From assembly GCF_013403985.1 (NCBI RefSeq), contig NZ_JABFDF010000004.1, positions 248,001 to 312,000 on the forward strand: a stretch of DNA of 64,000 nucleotides, given 5' to 3'. A program made the position numbers and the translations under genes. This document shows positions 7,461-16,919 of the stretch, piece after piece; position 1 is the first letter of the stretch; every line of letters starts with the position of its first letter. Below the pieces are notes generated by a model. The model was given only the letters and a program-made list of their open reading frames with translations. It was not told where the DNA came from and ran no database searches. The DNA comes from Winogradskyella ludwigii (GTDB taxonomy: Bacteria > Bacteroidota > Bacteroidia > Flavobacteriales > Flavobacteriaceae).

Positions 7461-10418
7461 TTAATCTATAATCGCTTCATAGATTAAACGTTGAATTTCT
7501 GTTCTAATATTTTCACGTAAAAGTAAATTCTTACCCGCTTTAGGATACGTTCTGTTTGCTAAAAATATATAGACAATTTCTTCTTCAGGATCTGCCCAAG
7601 CATAAGTCCCTGTAAAACCAGAATGTCCAAAGCTTGTCATAGATAAACATCCACATGTTGGTCCTTCTTCTCCTAATTGCGGTTTATCAAAGCCAATACC
7701 TCTTCTATTATTGTTTGCACAATAATAACAGTAGTTAAACTTATCTACGGTTTCATTTTTAAAATAACGTTTTCCTCCATAGAAACCTTTCTGTAAATAC
7801 ATTTGCATTATTTTAGCGACATCATTGGCATTGCTAAATACACCTGCATGTCCTCCAACTCCATCTTGCATTGCAGCACCCATATCATGTACGTAACCAT
7901 GTACTTTTTTAAAACGGTAATAATCGTCTATTTCAGTTGGTACAATATCCTTTAAACTAAACTTTTTACGTGGATTATAAGTGGTGTAATTTGCTCCAAG
8001 AGATTTGTAAAAACGATCTTCTGCAATTTCACTCAATGGCTTATCGTAAAAACCTTCAAGATAGTTTTTAAGAATATAATATGGTAAATCACTATAGCGA
8101 TAACGTAAGGTTGATAACAAATCACTCTCTCTAATTATTTTTTGAATTGAGTCTTTGTAATCATTACGCATAAAGAGCGTATTGGTGACTTCTACTTCAA
8201 AACCTTTAGTTCTTGTTTTTCTATAATATTTAGGATCTGGTCTTTTAGTAACCGTATCTAAAGTGGCATAATAAAATGGAATCCAAGGTTTAAGTTGAGC
8301 GTAATGCGATAACATTTTCTTTAGGGTTACATTTTTCTTATTGGTATTTTTATATTCTGGCATTAAAGTACTCAACTTATCATCGAGCGATATAGAGCCT
8401 TTTTCTTCCAATTCCATTAGTACTGGAAGTGTCGCCAAGATTTTTGTAAGTGACGCAACATCATAAATATCATCTGCATCTACCTTGTTCTTTTTAGCAT
8501 ACGTATGGTAACCGAAATTTTTATTGTAAACCACTTTTCCTTTTCGGGCAACTATTAACTGAATTCCCGGTGTCATTTTACCATCAATAGCATAGTTTGC
8601 AATAGAATCAATTCTACCTAACAATTTAGAATCCATACCAACACGTTCCGGCAAACCATAACTTAAACTCATGAGTGAATTATAAGTTTCTCCAGTGCCA
8701 ACAGGAAAAAACGCACCTGTACTTACTGGTAATTTTCCTTTTGCAGAAATAGCTCCAAAAAGTAATTGCGCTGACTTTTCTTGAGCAATCTTACTATTTT
8801 GATAACTCATGACTATGCCTTCAATATTTTCAATAGACGCTAAATCATTTAAGGCATAAGGTCTTGCAAATACATCTAAAATTATAGTATTGGTTCTAGC
8901 AATTTCGTACAACCAAGCCAATTCCTTTTGAGAAAATTTGTAACTTTTCCATGGGTTAGCATTGGACTTATGAAAACCAACAACAACCGTGTTGTAATTT
9001 TGAAGTTTTGAAATTACTCCATCAAGCTGGTCTGCTTTTATCTCATGAACTTCAGTGTATTTTTTTAACTCGTCTAAAAACACAGAACCACTATCATCGC
9101 CCAATGACACGTATGCTATTTTCTTTGTTTCTAAATCACGAAGTGGTAATAAATCATTAGTATTCTTAACTACAGTAATGGCGTTCTCCATGAGTTCTTC
9201 ATAGAGTAAATCGTCTTTAAGTCTATTTAAATCATTTTCTAAATCATAGATACCAATAGGTGAATAATTTTGCAATCCAACCTTATATTTAGCCATCAAT
9301 ATTTTCTTAACCGAATGTGCTAAGCGATCTTCTGTTATTGTTCCGTTATTAAATGCTTCAACAAATTTCGCTATTCCTTTTTCTGGATTTTCAGACATTA
9401 ACATCACATCATTACCAGCTAAAAAGGCCATTAAATCAATTTCGCCACCTTTAATTGTACTTTTAGTTCTTGATCCATCAACTCCTTGAGCTACATAATC
9501 TGCAGCACCTTTCATGGTTAATGCATCTGTAAAAATTAGTCCATTAAATCCTAAACTATCTTTTAAAATATCCGTTACAATATGTTTAGATAATGACGAA
9601 GGAAATCCTCTACGAGCTTCTAAACTAGGTACATTTAAATGGGCTACCATTACACTAGCCAAACCCTCTTTTATTAATTTTCTGTATGGATAAAGTTCTA
9701 TGGAATCTATACGTTTTGCACTAAAATTTATAGTAGGCAATTTTAAATGTGAATCTTCTTCTGTATCTCCATGACCTGGAAAATGTTTCGCGTTTGCCAA
9801 CGTTCCAGCACTTTGCATACCTTTCATAAAAGCCAACCCTTTTTCTGTGACATTATCTCTGTCTTCTCCAAAAGAACGGTTACCAATAATAGGATTTTTA
9901 GGGTTTGTATTAATATCTAAAACGGGTGCAAAATTAAAATGAACACCTAATCGCTTGCAATGTTCTCCTATTTGTCGTCCTGTTTGTTCTACTAATTCAT
10001 TATCAGAAATTGCACCAAGTGTCATATTCCAAGGAAAAGCATAAGTAGAATCTAATCGCATACTTAATCCCCATTCTGCATCCATTCCTACTAACAACGG
10101 AATCTTTGAAGCAGCTTGCAACTCGTTATTTAATCTGGCTTGGCGAATTGGTCCTCCGTTAGAATAGATTAAACCACCAATATGCTGACCTGTAATTAGT
10201 TTTGCAATACTTGTTTCGTGTGCTTTTCCTTTGTCTGAAAACACCTGAACCATAAATAATTGTCCGATTTTTTCATTTACAGACATGGAATTATAAAGAC
10301 TATCTACCCATTTTTTTTGTTGGATTGAGTCTTTAGTTTGAAGTGGTTTTTCTGCATAATTTTGAGCAAAATTAACTTGAAAACAACCATATATAAGAAT
10401 AATAGCAAGGTAACGCAT
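7461..10418 (-). CDS. GH3 beta-N-acetylhexosaminidase fused to a serine beta-lactamase-family domain
   Basis: A 985-residue exported protein. The ATG at 10418 is preferred over a TTG two codons upstream; it gives a signal peptide ending NFAQ. Residues about 45-380 form a glycoside hydrolase family 3 domain of the NagZ type, with AKHFPGHGD (near 211-219) including the catalytic His region and FTDALTMKGA carrying the nucleophile Asp. A GH3 C-terminal domain follows. The last third is a penicillin-binding/beta-lactamase-like domain with SLTK (SxxK, near residue 656), YSD and FGHSG motifs. Such fusions are common in Bacteroidota and are thought to act on peptidoglycan or muropeptides in the periplasm; the exact substrate is not visible. 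Single gene with flanking gaps. Confidence 0.88.
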   Translation of the reverse strand: MRYLAIILIYGCFQVNFAQNYAEKPLQTKDSIQQKKWVDSLYNSMSVNEKIGQLFMVQVFSDKGKAHETSIAKLITGQHIGGLIYSNGGPIRQARLNNELQAASKIPLLVGMDAEWGLSMRLDSTYAFPWNMTLGAISDNELVEQTGRQIGEHCKRLGVHFNFAPVLDINTNPKNPIIGNRSFGEDRDNVTEKGLAFMKGMQSAGTLANAKHFPGHGDTEEDSHLKLPTINFSAKRIDSIELYPYRKLIKEGLASVMVAHLNVPSLEARRGFPSSLSKHIVTDILKDSLGFNGLIFTDALTMKGAADYVAQGVDGSRTKSTIKGGEIDLMAFLAGNDVMLMSENPEKGIAKFVEAFNNGTITEDRLAHSVKKILMAKYKVGLQNYSPIGIYDLENDLNRLKDDLLYEELMENAITVVKNTNDLLPLRDLETKKIAYVSLGDDSGSVFLDELKKYTEVHEIKADQLDGVISKLQNYNTVVVGFHKSNANPWKSYKFSQKELAWLYEIARTNTIILDVFARPYALNDLASIENIEGIVMSYQNSKIAQEKSAQLLFGAISAKGKLPVSTGAFFPVGTGETYNSLMSLSYGLPERVGMDSKLLGRIDSIANYAIDGKMTPGIQLIVARKGKVVYNKNFGYHTYAKKNKVDADDIYDVASLTKILATLPVLMELEEKGSISLDDKLSTLMPEYKNTNKKNVTLKKMLSHYAQLKPWIPFYYATLDTVTKRPDPKYYRKTRTKGFEVEVTNTLFMRNDYKDSIQKIIRESDLLSTLRYRYSDLPYYILKNYLEGFYDKPLSEIAEDRFYKSLGANYTTYNPRKKFSLKDIVPTEIDDYYRFKKVHGYVHDMGAAMQDGVGGHAGVFSNANDVAKIMQMYLQKGFYGGKRYFKNETVDKFNYCYYCANNNRRGIGFDKPQLGEEGPTCGCLSMTSFGHSGFTGTYAWADPEEEIVYIFLANRTYPKAGKNLLLRENIRTEIQRLIYEAIID

Positions 10419-10606
10419 TGGCAATCTTTTATCGTTTGTGAATTTAATTCATCTAATAAAATGAAAAAATAATTCGAATTAATCCTCCTTCAATTTATCG
10501 TTCATTAGATGATAACGAATATTGTGCCAAATTACCATAATTCAAAGGAAGTTTAGAGACTTTAAGATAGATTTATAACTCGGTAATCCATCTTAAAATA
10601 TGAAGA

Positions 10607-11830
10607 TTAAGATAGTAAATCTATTTGACGATCATGATAACCTAAAAGGTACAAAACACCATCTAGACCAATACTTGAAATTGAACTTTGTGCATTGTCT
10701 TTTACTTTAGGTTTGGCATGAAAAGCAATCCCTAAACCAGCAAGATTAAGCATTTGCAAATCATTTGCGCCATCTCCTACAGCAATGGTTTGGCTAATAT
10801 CTATTCCCATTTCGTCTGCTATTAATTGTAAATATTCGGCTTTTTTATTACCATCTACAATATCTCCAAGATAACCACCTGTTAAGGCACCATCTTTAAT
10901 TTCTAACTGATTAGCATACACGTAATCGATATCCAATTTTTTCTGAAGATAATGACCAAAATAAGTGAATCCACCAGATAGAATAGCGGTTTTAAATCCG
11001 TAGTAATGCAGTGTATCAATTAAGCGTTTAGCCCCTTTTGTAATTGGTAAACGTTCTGCAACTTCTTGTAATACAGATTCACTTAAGCCTTCTAAAAGTT
11101 TCATTCGCTTTTTAAAACTCTCGTTAAAATCAATTTCGCCTTGCATAGCAGATTCTGTAATTGCTTTTACTTGCTCTCCTACTCCTGCTAATTCTGCAAG
11201 CTCATCTATAACCTCAGTTTGTATTAACGTTGAATCCATATCAAAACAAACTAAACGTCTATTTCGTCTAAAAATATTATCTTCTTGAAAAGCAATATCG
11301 GCATCTAATTCTCTAGAAATCTCCATGAATTTCTGAGTAAAATCCGTTTTATCACTAATTTTACCTCTTATTGATAATTGAATAGAAGCTCTAGGATATT
11401 CTTCCTTTTTTATCAATGATAATCGGCCTGTTAATCGTTTAATAGAATCAATGTTTAAATTCTTTTCTGAAATTATTTTAGTGACTTCAGAAATTTGTTC
11501 TGCCGCTAATTTTTCACCTAAAATGGTAATGATGTAGCGGTCTTTTCCTTGAAGGCTTACCCAGTTCTCATAATCGTCTAGCGAAATTGGTTTGAATTTA
11601 GCTTTTATGCCAAGCTCATAAGCCTTAAACAATAAATCCTTAAGCACTGCCGCCGATTTTTTACCAGATTTAATTTCAAACATAATACCCAACGATAACG
11701 TATCGTGAATATTAGCTTGTCCGATATCTAAAATTTTAGCATCGTATTCTGCTAAAACACTAGTTAATGATGATGTTAATCCTGGTTTATCTTGTCCTGA
11801 AATATTTAGTAAAAAAATGTCTGTTGCCAC
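10607..11830 (-). CDS. serB: Phosphoserine phosphatase SerB with two ACT domains
   Basis: A 407-residue cytosolic enzyme for the last step of L-serine synthesis. Two ACT-like regulatory domains (about 5-80 and 98-180) precede a HAD phosphatase domain with the nucleophile motif FDMDSTLI (Asp197, Asp199), SGGF (285-288), Lys330 and GDGAND (Asp353, Asp357). The longer N-terminus compared with E. coli SerB is the usual form in actinobacteria and Bacteroidota and suggests amino-acid feedback control. It is separated by 92 bases from the next gene upstream. Confidence 0.93.
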   Translation of the reverse strand: MATDIFLLNISGQDKPGLTSSLTSVLAEYDAKILDIGQANIHDTLSLGIMFEIKSGKKSAAVLKDLLFKAYELGIKAKFKPISLDDYENWVSLQGKDRYIITILGEKLAAEQISEVTKIISEKNLNIDSIKRLTGRLSLIKKEEYPRASIQLSIRGKISDKTDFTQKFMEISRELDADIAFQEDNIFRRNRRLVCFDMDSTLIQTEVIDELAELAGVGEQVKAITESAMQGEIDFNESFKKRMKLLEGLSESVLQEVAERLPITKGAKRLIDTLHYYGFKTAILSGGFTYFGHYLQKKLDIDYVYANQLEIKDGALTGGYLGDIVDGNKKAEYLQLIADEMGIDISQTIAVGDGANDLQMLNLAGLGIAFHAKPKVKDNAQSSISSIGLDGVLYLLGYHDRQIDLLS

Positions 11831-11922
11831 AATGTGAAATTAATTATTGATTGATAGTCAGTTGTTATAAACAGTAAAAGTGACTAATCTATTTTAAATA
11901 TGAAAGTTTTTTAAATGAAGTC

Positions 11923-12408
11923 TTATTTAATAAATCGGCTATGCCAACTATCACTTGCAGGAACTTCCCAATTCTCATTGAATTCTGCAATATTTACCAC
12001 TAAATTATTAAAAACAATAGTGTTCTTGGAAACCGCTTTTTGTTGTGCCATTTTCTTGAAATCAACTAATGATTTATAAGCCACAAACTCACCTTGTTTA
12101 TAAGATACATTCATTTTATCCATTAAATCAACATTATACTGTTGCTCTAATTGCTGAATAAAACTCACTGAAGCATCAATTGAACAACCTGTTGCATTGT
12201 TTAAACTCTGATCCATGGCGATGACAATAAAGCGTTTATAGACTAACTTATAGCCTGCTTTTAAATCTTTTCCGTGCGCTGTCCAAGCTTCTATAAATGT
12301 ATCTAATTGTGATTTAAGTTGTTCTAATTCTTCGTCTGAAAACGAACGGTTGGCTTGATATATCCAAACTCTTGATTCTTCTGGTAAGGTATTAAAATCG
12401 ACTAGCAT
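11923..12408 (-). CDS. Conserved protein of unknown function (no ATPase motifs)
   Basis: A 161-residue soluble protein beginning MLVDFNTLPEESRVWIYQANR. Homologues in Bacteroidota are often named ABC transporter ATPase, but the sequence has no Walker A, signature or Walker B motif, so that name is not supported. Conserved-looking parts are WIYQANRSF, the helix LEQLKSQLDTFIEAW, and CSIDASVSFIQQLE (Cys59 region onward), which could suggest a small regulatory or binding fold. Function unknown. It has its own promoter in the 35-base gap after the PH-domain gene. Confidence 0.75.
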   Translation of the reverse strand: MLVDFNTLPEESRVWIYQANRSFSDEELEQLKSQLDTFIEAWTAHGKDLKAGYKLVYKRFIVIAMDQSLNNATGCSIDASVSFIQQLEQQYNVDLMDKMNVSYKQGEFVAYKSLVDFKKMAQQKAVSKNTIVFNNLVVNIAEFNENWEVPASDSWHSRFIK

Positions 12409-12430
12409 AAAATTCTATTTTTTCTAAAAA

Positions 12431-12438
12431 CAAAAATA
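12431..12438 (-). promoter_or_regulatory. -7 promoter element for 11923-12408
   Basis: CAAAAATA on the plus strand, read TATTTTTG on the minus strand, an exact TAnnTTTG. It lies 23 bases before the start codon. Confidence 0.5.
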
Positions 12439-12443
12439 CAATT

Positions 12444-13946
12444 TTACATCCAATCTTTATCCTGAGATTCTACCTTATATAACAAGAAATTGTAAATAGA
12501 TAAAGCCTCTGATTTAGACACATAAGGAATTGTAACTGATTTTGAAGCCGTTGAAATAACCACTGAAGCAATACCTCTTCGTTTTTGAAAAATAGTTTGT
12601 TTTAGTTTTATAGCTTGTATTTTATGTGTTTCTAAAATATTGGTGGTCGTATCGATGACTCCGCTTCCGAGAGTTGCAAAATTATTAGAAATTATATAGT
12701 ACGATTTTTTATATTCGAAATAGACATAAAACATTGCAAAAGGCAGATAAATAACATTAATCCATAACATGTCTATTCCAAAAAGAAACAGCGCCAAAGC
12801 ATTGGCTAAAACAATAAAAAACAACATGCCTAAAGCCGAAATTAGCACAAAATAAGGTTGTGGTTTTCCGGTTTCTCCCTCACGATTATAGTCTGATAAA
12901 AGTTTATTTGTTAAATAGTTAAGTTGGTCTTTTTCTAAAGCTACAATTTTAAAATTCTTTTGTTGTTTAGCATTAACCATCGCTTGCTTAACTGACATGC
13001 TATATAAACCAAAATATTGTTTTACACGATTGGTAGTGATTACTAAATTCTGAATTCTACTTGGTGTTAAGCTCAACGATACCTTATTAAAAAGGCCTTT
13101 ATTAATTTCTATGGTTTTCTGATTTTCTACAACCTCTAGATTAAAGTTTATAATAAACGTTTTTGCCACTGAAAATAGAAATGAAAACAAAACCACTGCT
13201 ATTACAAGAATAACATTAGTGATTATTAGATTGAATAAGTCAGTTTCATCTAGATTTACAATACCTTCTACATGTTTCTCTAATTCTAATGCTTCTAAAA
13301 AATCTTTGGACTCATTATAAATCCCGTAACCGAAAGTTACAATTAGTAAAAAACTCTTAAAATGATTTTGAGATAAGCCTTCTAAAAGCAAACGTTTTGG
13401 TGTCACTCTGAAGAAAATATTTTGTTTTTCTACAGTTTCTATTTGTTCTACTTCTTCAGATTCTACACTTATTTTATTGAATAATCTCTTCTTTAATAAT
13501 AAAGCTGTTGGCTTATCTAAAGCACTAATTTCTATTTCAGATTTTTTGTCTCCAGCGGTTTCAATTTTTAGAGAAACCACATTGATAAGTTGTTGTAGAA
13601 AATTTTGCTTTATATATACATTCTGAATTTTAGACTTCGGAATAATAGTATTGTCTTTATTTATAATTCCTGTGGCTAAATGAAAATCGTCTTTACTGAG
13701 ATGAAACTTAAAATTGAGATATTTTAAAATAGCAAAGATTAAAAGAAAAACCAACATCGCTATTAATCCCAAATACATCATTGTTGGTGTGACACCTCCA
13801 AATGATTTTTTTCTTATTACCTGAATTCCAAAAGCAATAAAAAACACAAGGAATTTTTTAAAAAACTTAAATAAGTTAAATACAAAAATGACTATTATCC
13901 CTTTAGCAGACTGCCTTATAGGTTGAGAGAAATCAGTTGTTTCCAT
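12444..13946 (-). CDS. Membrane protein with bacterial PH domains (YdbT type)
   Basis: A 500-residue membrane protein with several hydrophobic segments (about 20-45, 55-75, 195-215, 235-260, 365-410) alternating with three bacterial pleckstrin-homology-like domains of the DUF304/bPH_2 type. Recognisable repeats are the segments with SKIQNVYIKQNF, PSRIQNLVITTNRV and ETHKIQAIKLKQTIF, each a (R/K)IQxv motif. It overlaps the downstream partner gene start (13933-14454) by 14 bases, and together they match the YdbS/YdbT pair of Bacillus. Role unknown; in Bacillus the pair has been linked to envelope stress and antimicrobial resistance. Confidence 0.82.
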   Translation of the reverse strand: METTDFSQPIRQSAKGIIVIFVFNLFKFFKKFLVFFIAFGIQVIRKKSFGGVTPTMMYLGLIAMLVFLLIFAILKYLNFKFHLSKDDFHLATGIINKDNTIIPKSKIQNVYIKQNFLQQLINVVSLKIETAGDKKSEIEISALDKPTALLLKKRLFNKISVESEEVEQIETVEKQNIFFRVTPKRLLLEGLSQNHFKSFLLIVTFGYGIYNESKDFLEALELEKHVEGIVNLDETDLFNLIITNVILVIAVVLFSFLFSVAKTFIINFNLEVVENQKTIEINKGLFNKVSLSLTPSRIQNLVITTNRVKQYFGLYSMSVKQAMVNAKQQKNFKIVALEKDQLNYLTNKLLSDYNREGETGKPQPYFVLISALGMLFFIVLANALALFLFGIDMLWINVIYLPFAMFYVYFEYKKSYYIISNNFATLGSGVIDTTTNILETHKIQAIKLKQTIFQKRRGIASVVISTASKSVTIPYVSKSEALSIYNFLLYKVESQDKDWM

Positions 13947-14454
13947 TAATCTCGCTGCTAATTACTTCCTTAATTTGTTTGGCTTCGAGATGTGGCAAGC
14001 CTTGAATACTTAAATCGCTTCCTGCTTCGCCTGCTGTAAATATTTTGAGTGTCGCTAATCCGAAATATCTTGCTAACCAACTTCGTGATTCTTCAACATG
14101 TTGAATTCTAGAAATTGGAACTGTAGTTACTGAATGCACAATTAATCCTTTAGCATAAACTACATCGTGCTCTCGAATGGCATATGCTCGTTTTTTAAAT
14201 GCTAATACGGAAATAATGAAATTAAGGATACACAATACAAGAACTGCAGAAAGGACGTACCATAAATTAAATTGAATGTTATCTTCCTTTTCTATAAAAT
14301 ACCAAAAACCAAATACCAACCCAATTAAAGCTGCATAAATTGCCAATTTATTAAGTGCTATAATTTTTAAATACGATTTTGAAATGGGTTTTAGAACAAG
14401 CTCTTCAACCTTTGGTAAGTCTTCTGCTTGGATTTCTAGATTTGTGAAGTTCAT
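13933..14454 (-). CDS. PH-domain membrane protein (YdbS type)
   Basis: A 173-residue protein with two membrane segments (about 33-52 and 62-82) and one C-terminal bPH_2 domain containing VPISRIQHVEESRSWLARYFGLATLKIFTAG. This is the short partner of the 500-residue PH protein, whose start overlaps its 3' end by 14 bases, so translation is coupled. A 68-residue membrane protein precedes it by 15 bases, giving a three-gene unit. Confidence 0.83.
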   Translation of the reverse strand: MNFTNLEIQAEDLPKVEELVLKPISKSYLKIIALNKLAIYAALIGLVFGFWYFIEKEDNIQFNLWYVLSAVLVLCILNFIISVLAFKKRAYAIREHDVVYAKGLIVHSVTTVPISRIQHVEESRSWLARYFGLATLKIFTAGEAGSDLSIQGLPHLEAKQIKEVISSEINGNN

Positions 14455-14469
14455 TGTTTAGACTTATTA

Positions 14470-14676
14470 TTAATCTTTACTTTTTGTGATTTTATACCTA
14501 AAAACAAAACTCATAAGAAATCCAAAAACGAGACTATGGAATAAAAATTTCAAAAAAGAAAATGGAACGTCTGTATAATAATCATAACCTGCCATTAACA
14601 ATGCGTAAAACAAACCAATGAAAATTCCGCCAACAACTCTCTTTTTTAATGGTAATTTTTCAATATTATTGCCCAT
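14470..14676 (-). CDS. Small membrane protein, unknown function
   Basis: A 68-residue protein with two predicted membrane segments (about 14-30 and 42-60) and basic ends. No family recognised. It sits 15 bases before the PH-domain gene pair and 14 bases after the Fe-S protein gene upstream, so it is probably cotranscribed with both. Confidence 0.62.
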   Translation of the reverse strand: MGNNIEKLPLKKRVVGGIFIGLFYALLMAGYDYYTDVPFSFLKFLFHSLVFGFLMSFVFRYKITKSKD

Positions 14677-14690
14677 TACTTTATATACAA

Positions 14691-15473
14691 TTATGCATTA
14701 GCAATTAACTCAGCAATATCCATCACTTTTATATCCCCTTCTTTTTCTTTGAATTTTACACCATCTGTCATCATAGTATTACAATAAGGACAACCTGTTG
14801 CTATAATTTCTGGTAATGTTTCTAAAGCATCTTCAGTTCTAAGGACATTGATTTCCTTATTTCCTGGTTCTGCGTCTTTAAACATTTGTGCGCCTCCTGC
14901 TCCACAACATAAGGCTGTACCTTTGTGTCGTTTCATTTCAACAAGTGTTGCATTGGTTTTTTTAAGCACATCTCTTGGTGCTTCATAAACACTGTTTGCG
15001 CGTCCTAAATAACAAGGATCGTGAAACGTAATACGTTTTCCTTTGTAGGTGTCGCCTTCTAAAGTTAAACGACCAGATTCCATCAATTCTTTTATAAATT
15101 GAGTATGGTGTATTACATCATACTGACCACCTAATCCTGGATATTCGTTCTTTAAACAATTAAATGAATGTGGATCGCAAGTTACAATGCGTTTAACTTC
15201 GTATGCGTTAAGTACTTCAATATTCATAACGGCTTGCATCTGAAATAAGAATTCATTTCCAGCACGTTTGGCAACATCACCTGTATTACTTTCTTCGGTT
15301 CCTAAAACGGCAAAATTGACGTTTGCTTTGTTAAGAATCTTTACAAAAGCTCTTGTTATTTTCTTTGCTCTATCGTCATAACTTCCTGCAGAACCAACCC
15401 AAAATAAAATTTCTGGTTGTTTACCTTCTGCCATCATTTCTGCCATAGTTGGCACTATTAGTTGCTCGCTCAT
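14691..15473 (-). CDS. CCG-domain Fe-S oxidoreductase subunit
   Basis: A 260-residue protein of the cysteine-rich CCG (heterodisulfide reductase HdrB/D, GlpC, LldE) family. The second CCG unit is intact: HDPCYLGR (Cys154), ALCCGAGG (Cys189, Cys190) and TGCPYC (Cys228, Cys231). In the first unit, Cys99 and Cys106 (VTCDPHSFNC) remain, but the place of the CCGD core reads SNTGD (62-66), so a ligand Cys is missing there. It probably accepts electrons from or passes them to the membrane Fe-S protein encoded 116 bases upstream (15590-16906); together they resemble a split FadF/YwjF or DsrK-like module. The electron donor is not known. Confidence 0.82.
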   Translation of the reverse strand: MSEQLIVPTMAEMMAEGKQPEILFWVGSAGSYDDRAKKITRAFVKILNKANVNFAVLGTEESNTGDVAKRAGNEFLFQMQAVMNIEVLNAYEVKRIVTCDPHSFNCLKNEYPGLGGQYDVIHHTQFIKELMESGRLTLEGDTYKGKRITFHDPCYLGRANSVYEAPRDVLKKTNATLVEMKRHKGTALCCGAGGAQMFKDAEPGNKEINVLRTEDALETLPEIIATGCPYCNTMMTDGVKFKEKEGDIKVMDIAELIANA

Positions 15474-15589
15474 TCTTTTAAAGTTTAATCGTTAATTTGG
15501 TTAATTGTGTAATCGAATATTCGTTTAACTCTAATCTGAGTTATTATTTAACAAATAAACAATTCAACTTTTTAAACCCTTAAACTATA

Positions 15590-16906
15590 CTAATTCTCGT
15601 CTTTCCAATTTAAACGGTCCATTTGGTTGTAAGGCCAAGGTGCTCCGTTATTTTCTATATTGGTCATCATATTATTTAATTCCATTGGTGCAGCACTTTG
15701 CTCCATCACTAAATAACGACGCATTTCCATAATAATTGATAATGGATCTATACTTACAGGACAAGCTTCTACACATGCATTACAAGTAGTACAAGCCCAA
15801 AGTTCTTCGTTAGTAATGTAATCTCCTAAAAGTTGTTTGCCATCGTCTACAAACTTTCCTTTATTAAGATCTATGTTTTTACCAACTTCTTCTAATCGAT
15901 CTCTAGTATCCATCATAATCTTACGAGGAGACAATTTCTTTCCTGTTAAATTTGCAGGACACTCACTTGTACAACGTCCACATTCTGTACAGGTATAAGC
16001 GTTAAGTAATTGCACCTGCGTTAAATCCATAACATCACTGGCACCAAACTTAGCAGGAACTTCATCTTCTGCAGTTTCTGCTGGTGCTGCATAAGGATCT
16101 GCATCAGGATCCATCATTAATTTCACTTCGGCAGTTACAGCGTCAAGGTTATTGAATTTTCCTTTTGGCTCCAATTTTCCAAAATACACATTAGGAAATG
16201 CTAAAAGAATATGTAAATGCTTAGAAAAATATAGATAGTTTAAGAATACTAGAATGCCCACAATGTGAATCCACCACGCTGATTTTTCTATAATATGAAG
16301 CGTTCCTTCTGAAAAACCACTAAACCATGGTGCAATAAATTGTGAAATTACATTTCCTGAATCAGCCGCTTGAAATGGTGTATCTGAAGCATTCATCACT
16401 AAGAATAAACACATAAGTACAACTTCGAAATACAGAATAATATTACCATCATTCTTTGGCCAACCTTTCATTTCTGCACTAAAGAAACGTTTTACTTTAA
16501 TAATGTTTCTTCTGATCCAAAAGATGATAACAGACACTAAAACTAAAACAGCCAAAACCTCAAAAGATCCTATTAGGAAACCATATAAAGATGCAGGCAA
16601 AACCTCTTGACCAATACGATGTGTTCCAAAAATTCCGTCAATAATAATTTCTAAAACTTCTATGTTAATGATAATGAAGCCAACGTAAACTATAGCGTGA
16701 AGAAAACCAGAAACGGGTCTTCTTATCAATTTACTTTGTCCTAGAGCGATATTGATCACGTTTTTCCAACGTTCAGCAGTATTTTCACTAGCATCGACTT
16801 CGTGTCCTAATTTAATATTTCGGATTAGCTTTTTTACATTTCTAGCAAAATAGCCAATTCCTATTATTAAAATAACGGCAAAAATGATATTTGGTAAGTA
16901 TTCCAT
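15590..16906 (-). CDS. Membrane-bound dicluster 4Fe-4S oxidoreductase subunit
   Basis: A 438-residue protein. Residues 1-245 hold about five membrane helices of the NarI/DsrM-like kind with several histidines (His70, His96, His204, His214, His230, His232) that may bind heme b. The C-terminal part is a ferredoxin-like domain with two complete clusters: CTECGRCTSECP (Cys306, 309, 312, 316) and CTTCNACVEACP (Cys372, 375, 378, 382). With the CCG protein downstream it would connect a soluble donor to the quinone pool. An acyl-CoA dehydrogenase/ETF link is an inference from YwjF-like proteins. It follows the MlaD gene by 13 bases. Confidence 0.85.
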   Translation of the reverse strand: MEYLPNIIFAVILIIGIGYFARNVKKLIRNIKLGHEVDASENTAERWKNVINIALGQSKLIRRPVSGFLHAIVYVGFIIINIEVLEIIIDGIFGTHRIGQEVLPASLYGFLIGSFEVLAVLVLVSVIIFWIRRNIIKVKRFFSAEMKGWPKNDGNIILYFEVVLMCLFLVMNASDTPFQAADSGNVISQFIAPWFSGFSEGTLHIIEKSAWWIHIVGILVFLNYLYFSKHLHILLAFPNVYFGKLEPKGKFNNLDAVTAEVKLMMDPDADPYAAPAETAEDEVPAKFGASDVMDLTQVQLLNAYTCTECGRCTSECPANLTGKKLSPRKIMMDTRDRLEEVGKNIDLNKGKFVDDGKQLLGDYITNEELWACTTCNACVEACPVSIDPLSIIMEMRRYLVMEQSAAPMELNNMMTNIENNGAPWPYNQMDRLNWKDEN

Positions 16907-16919
16907 GATTTGGAAGGTT

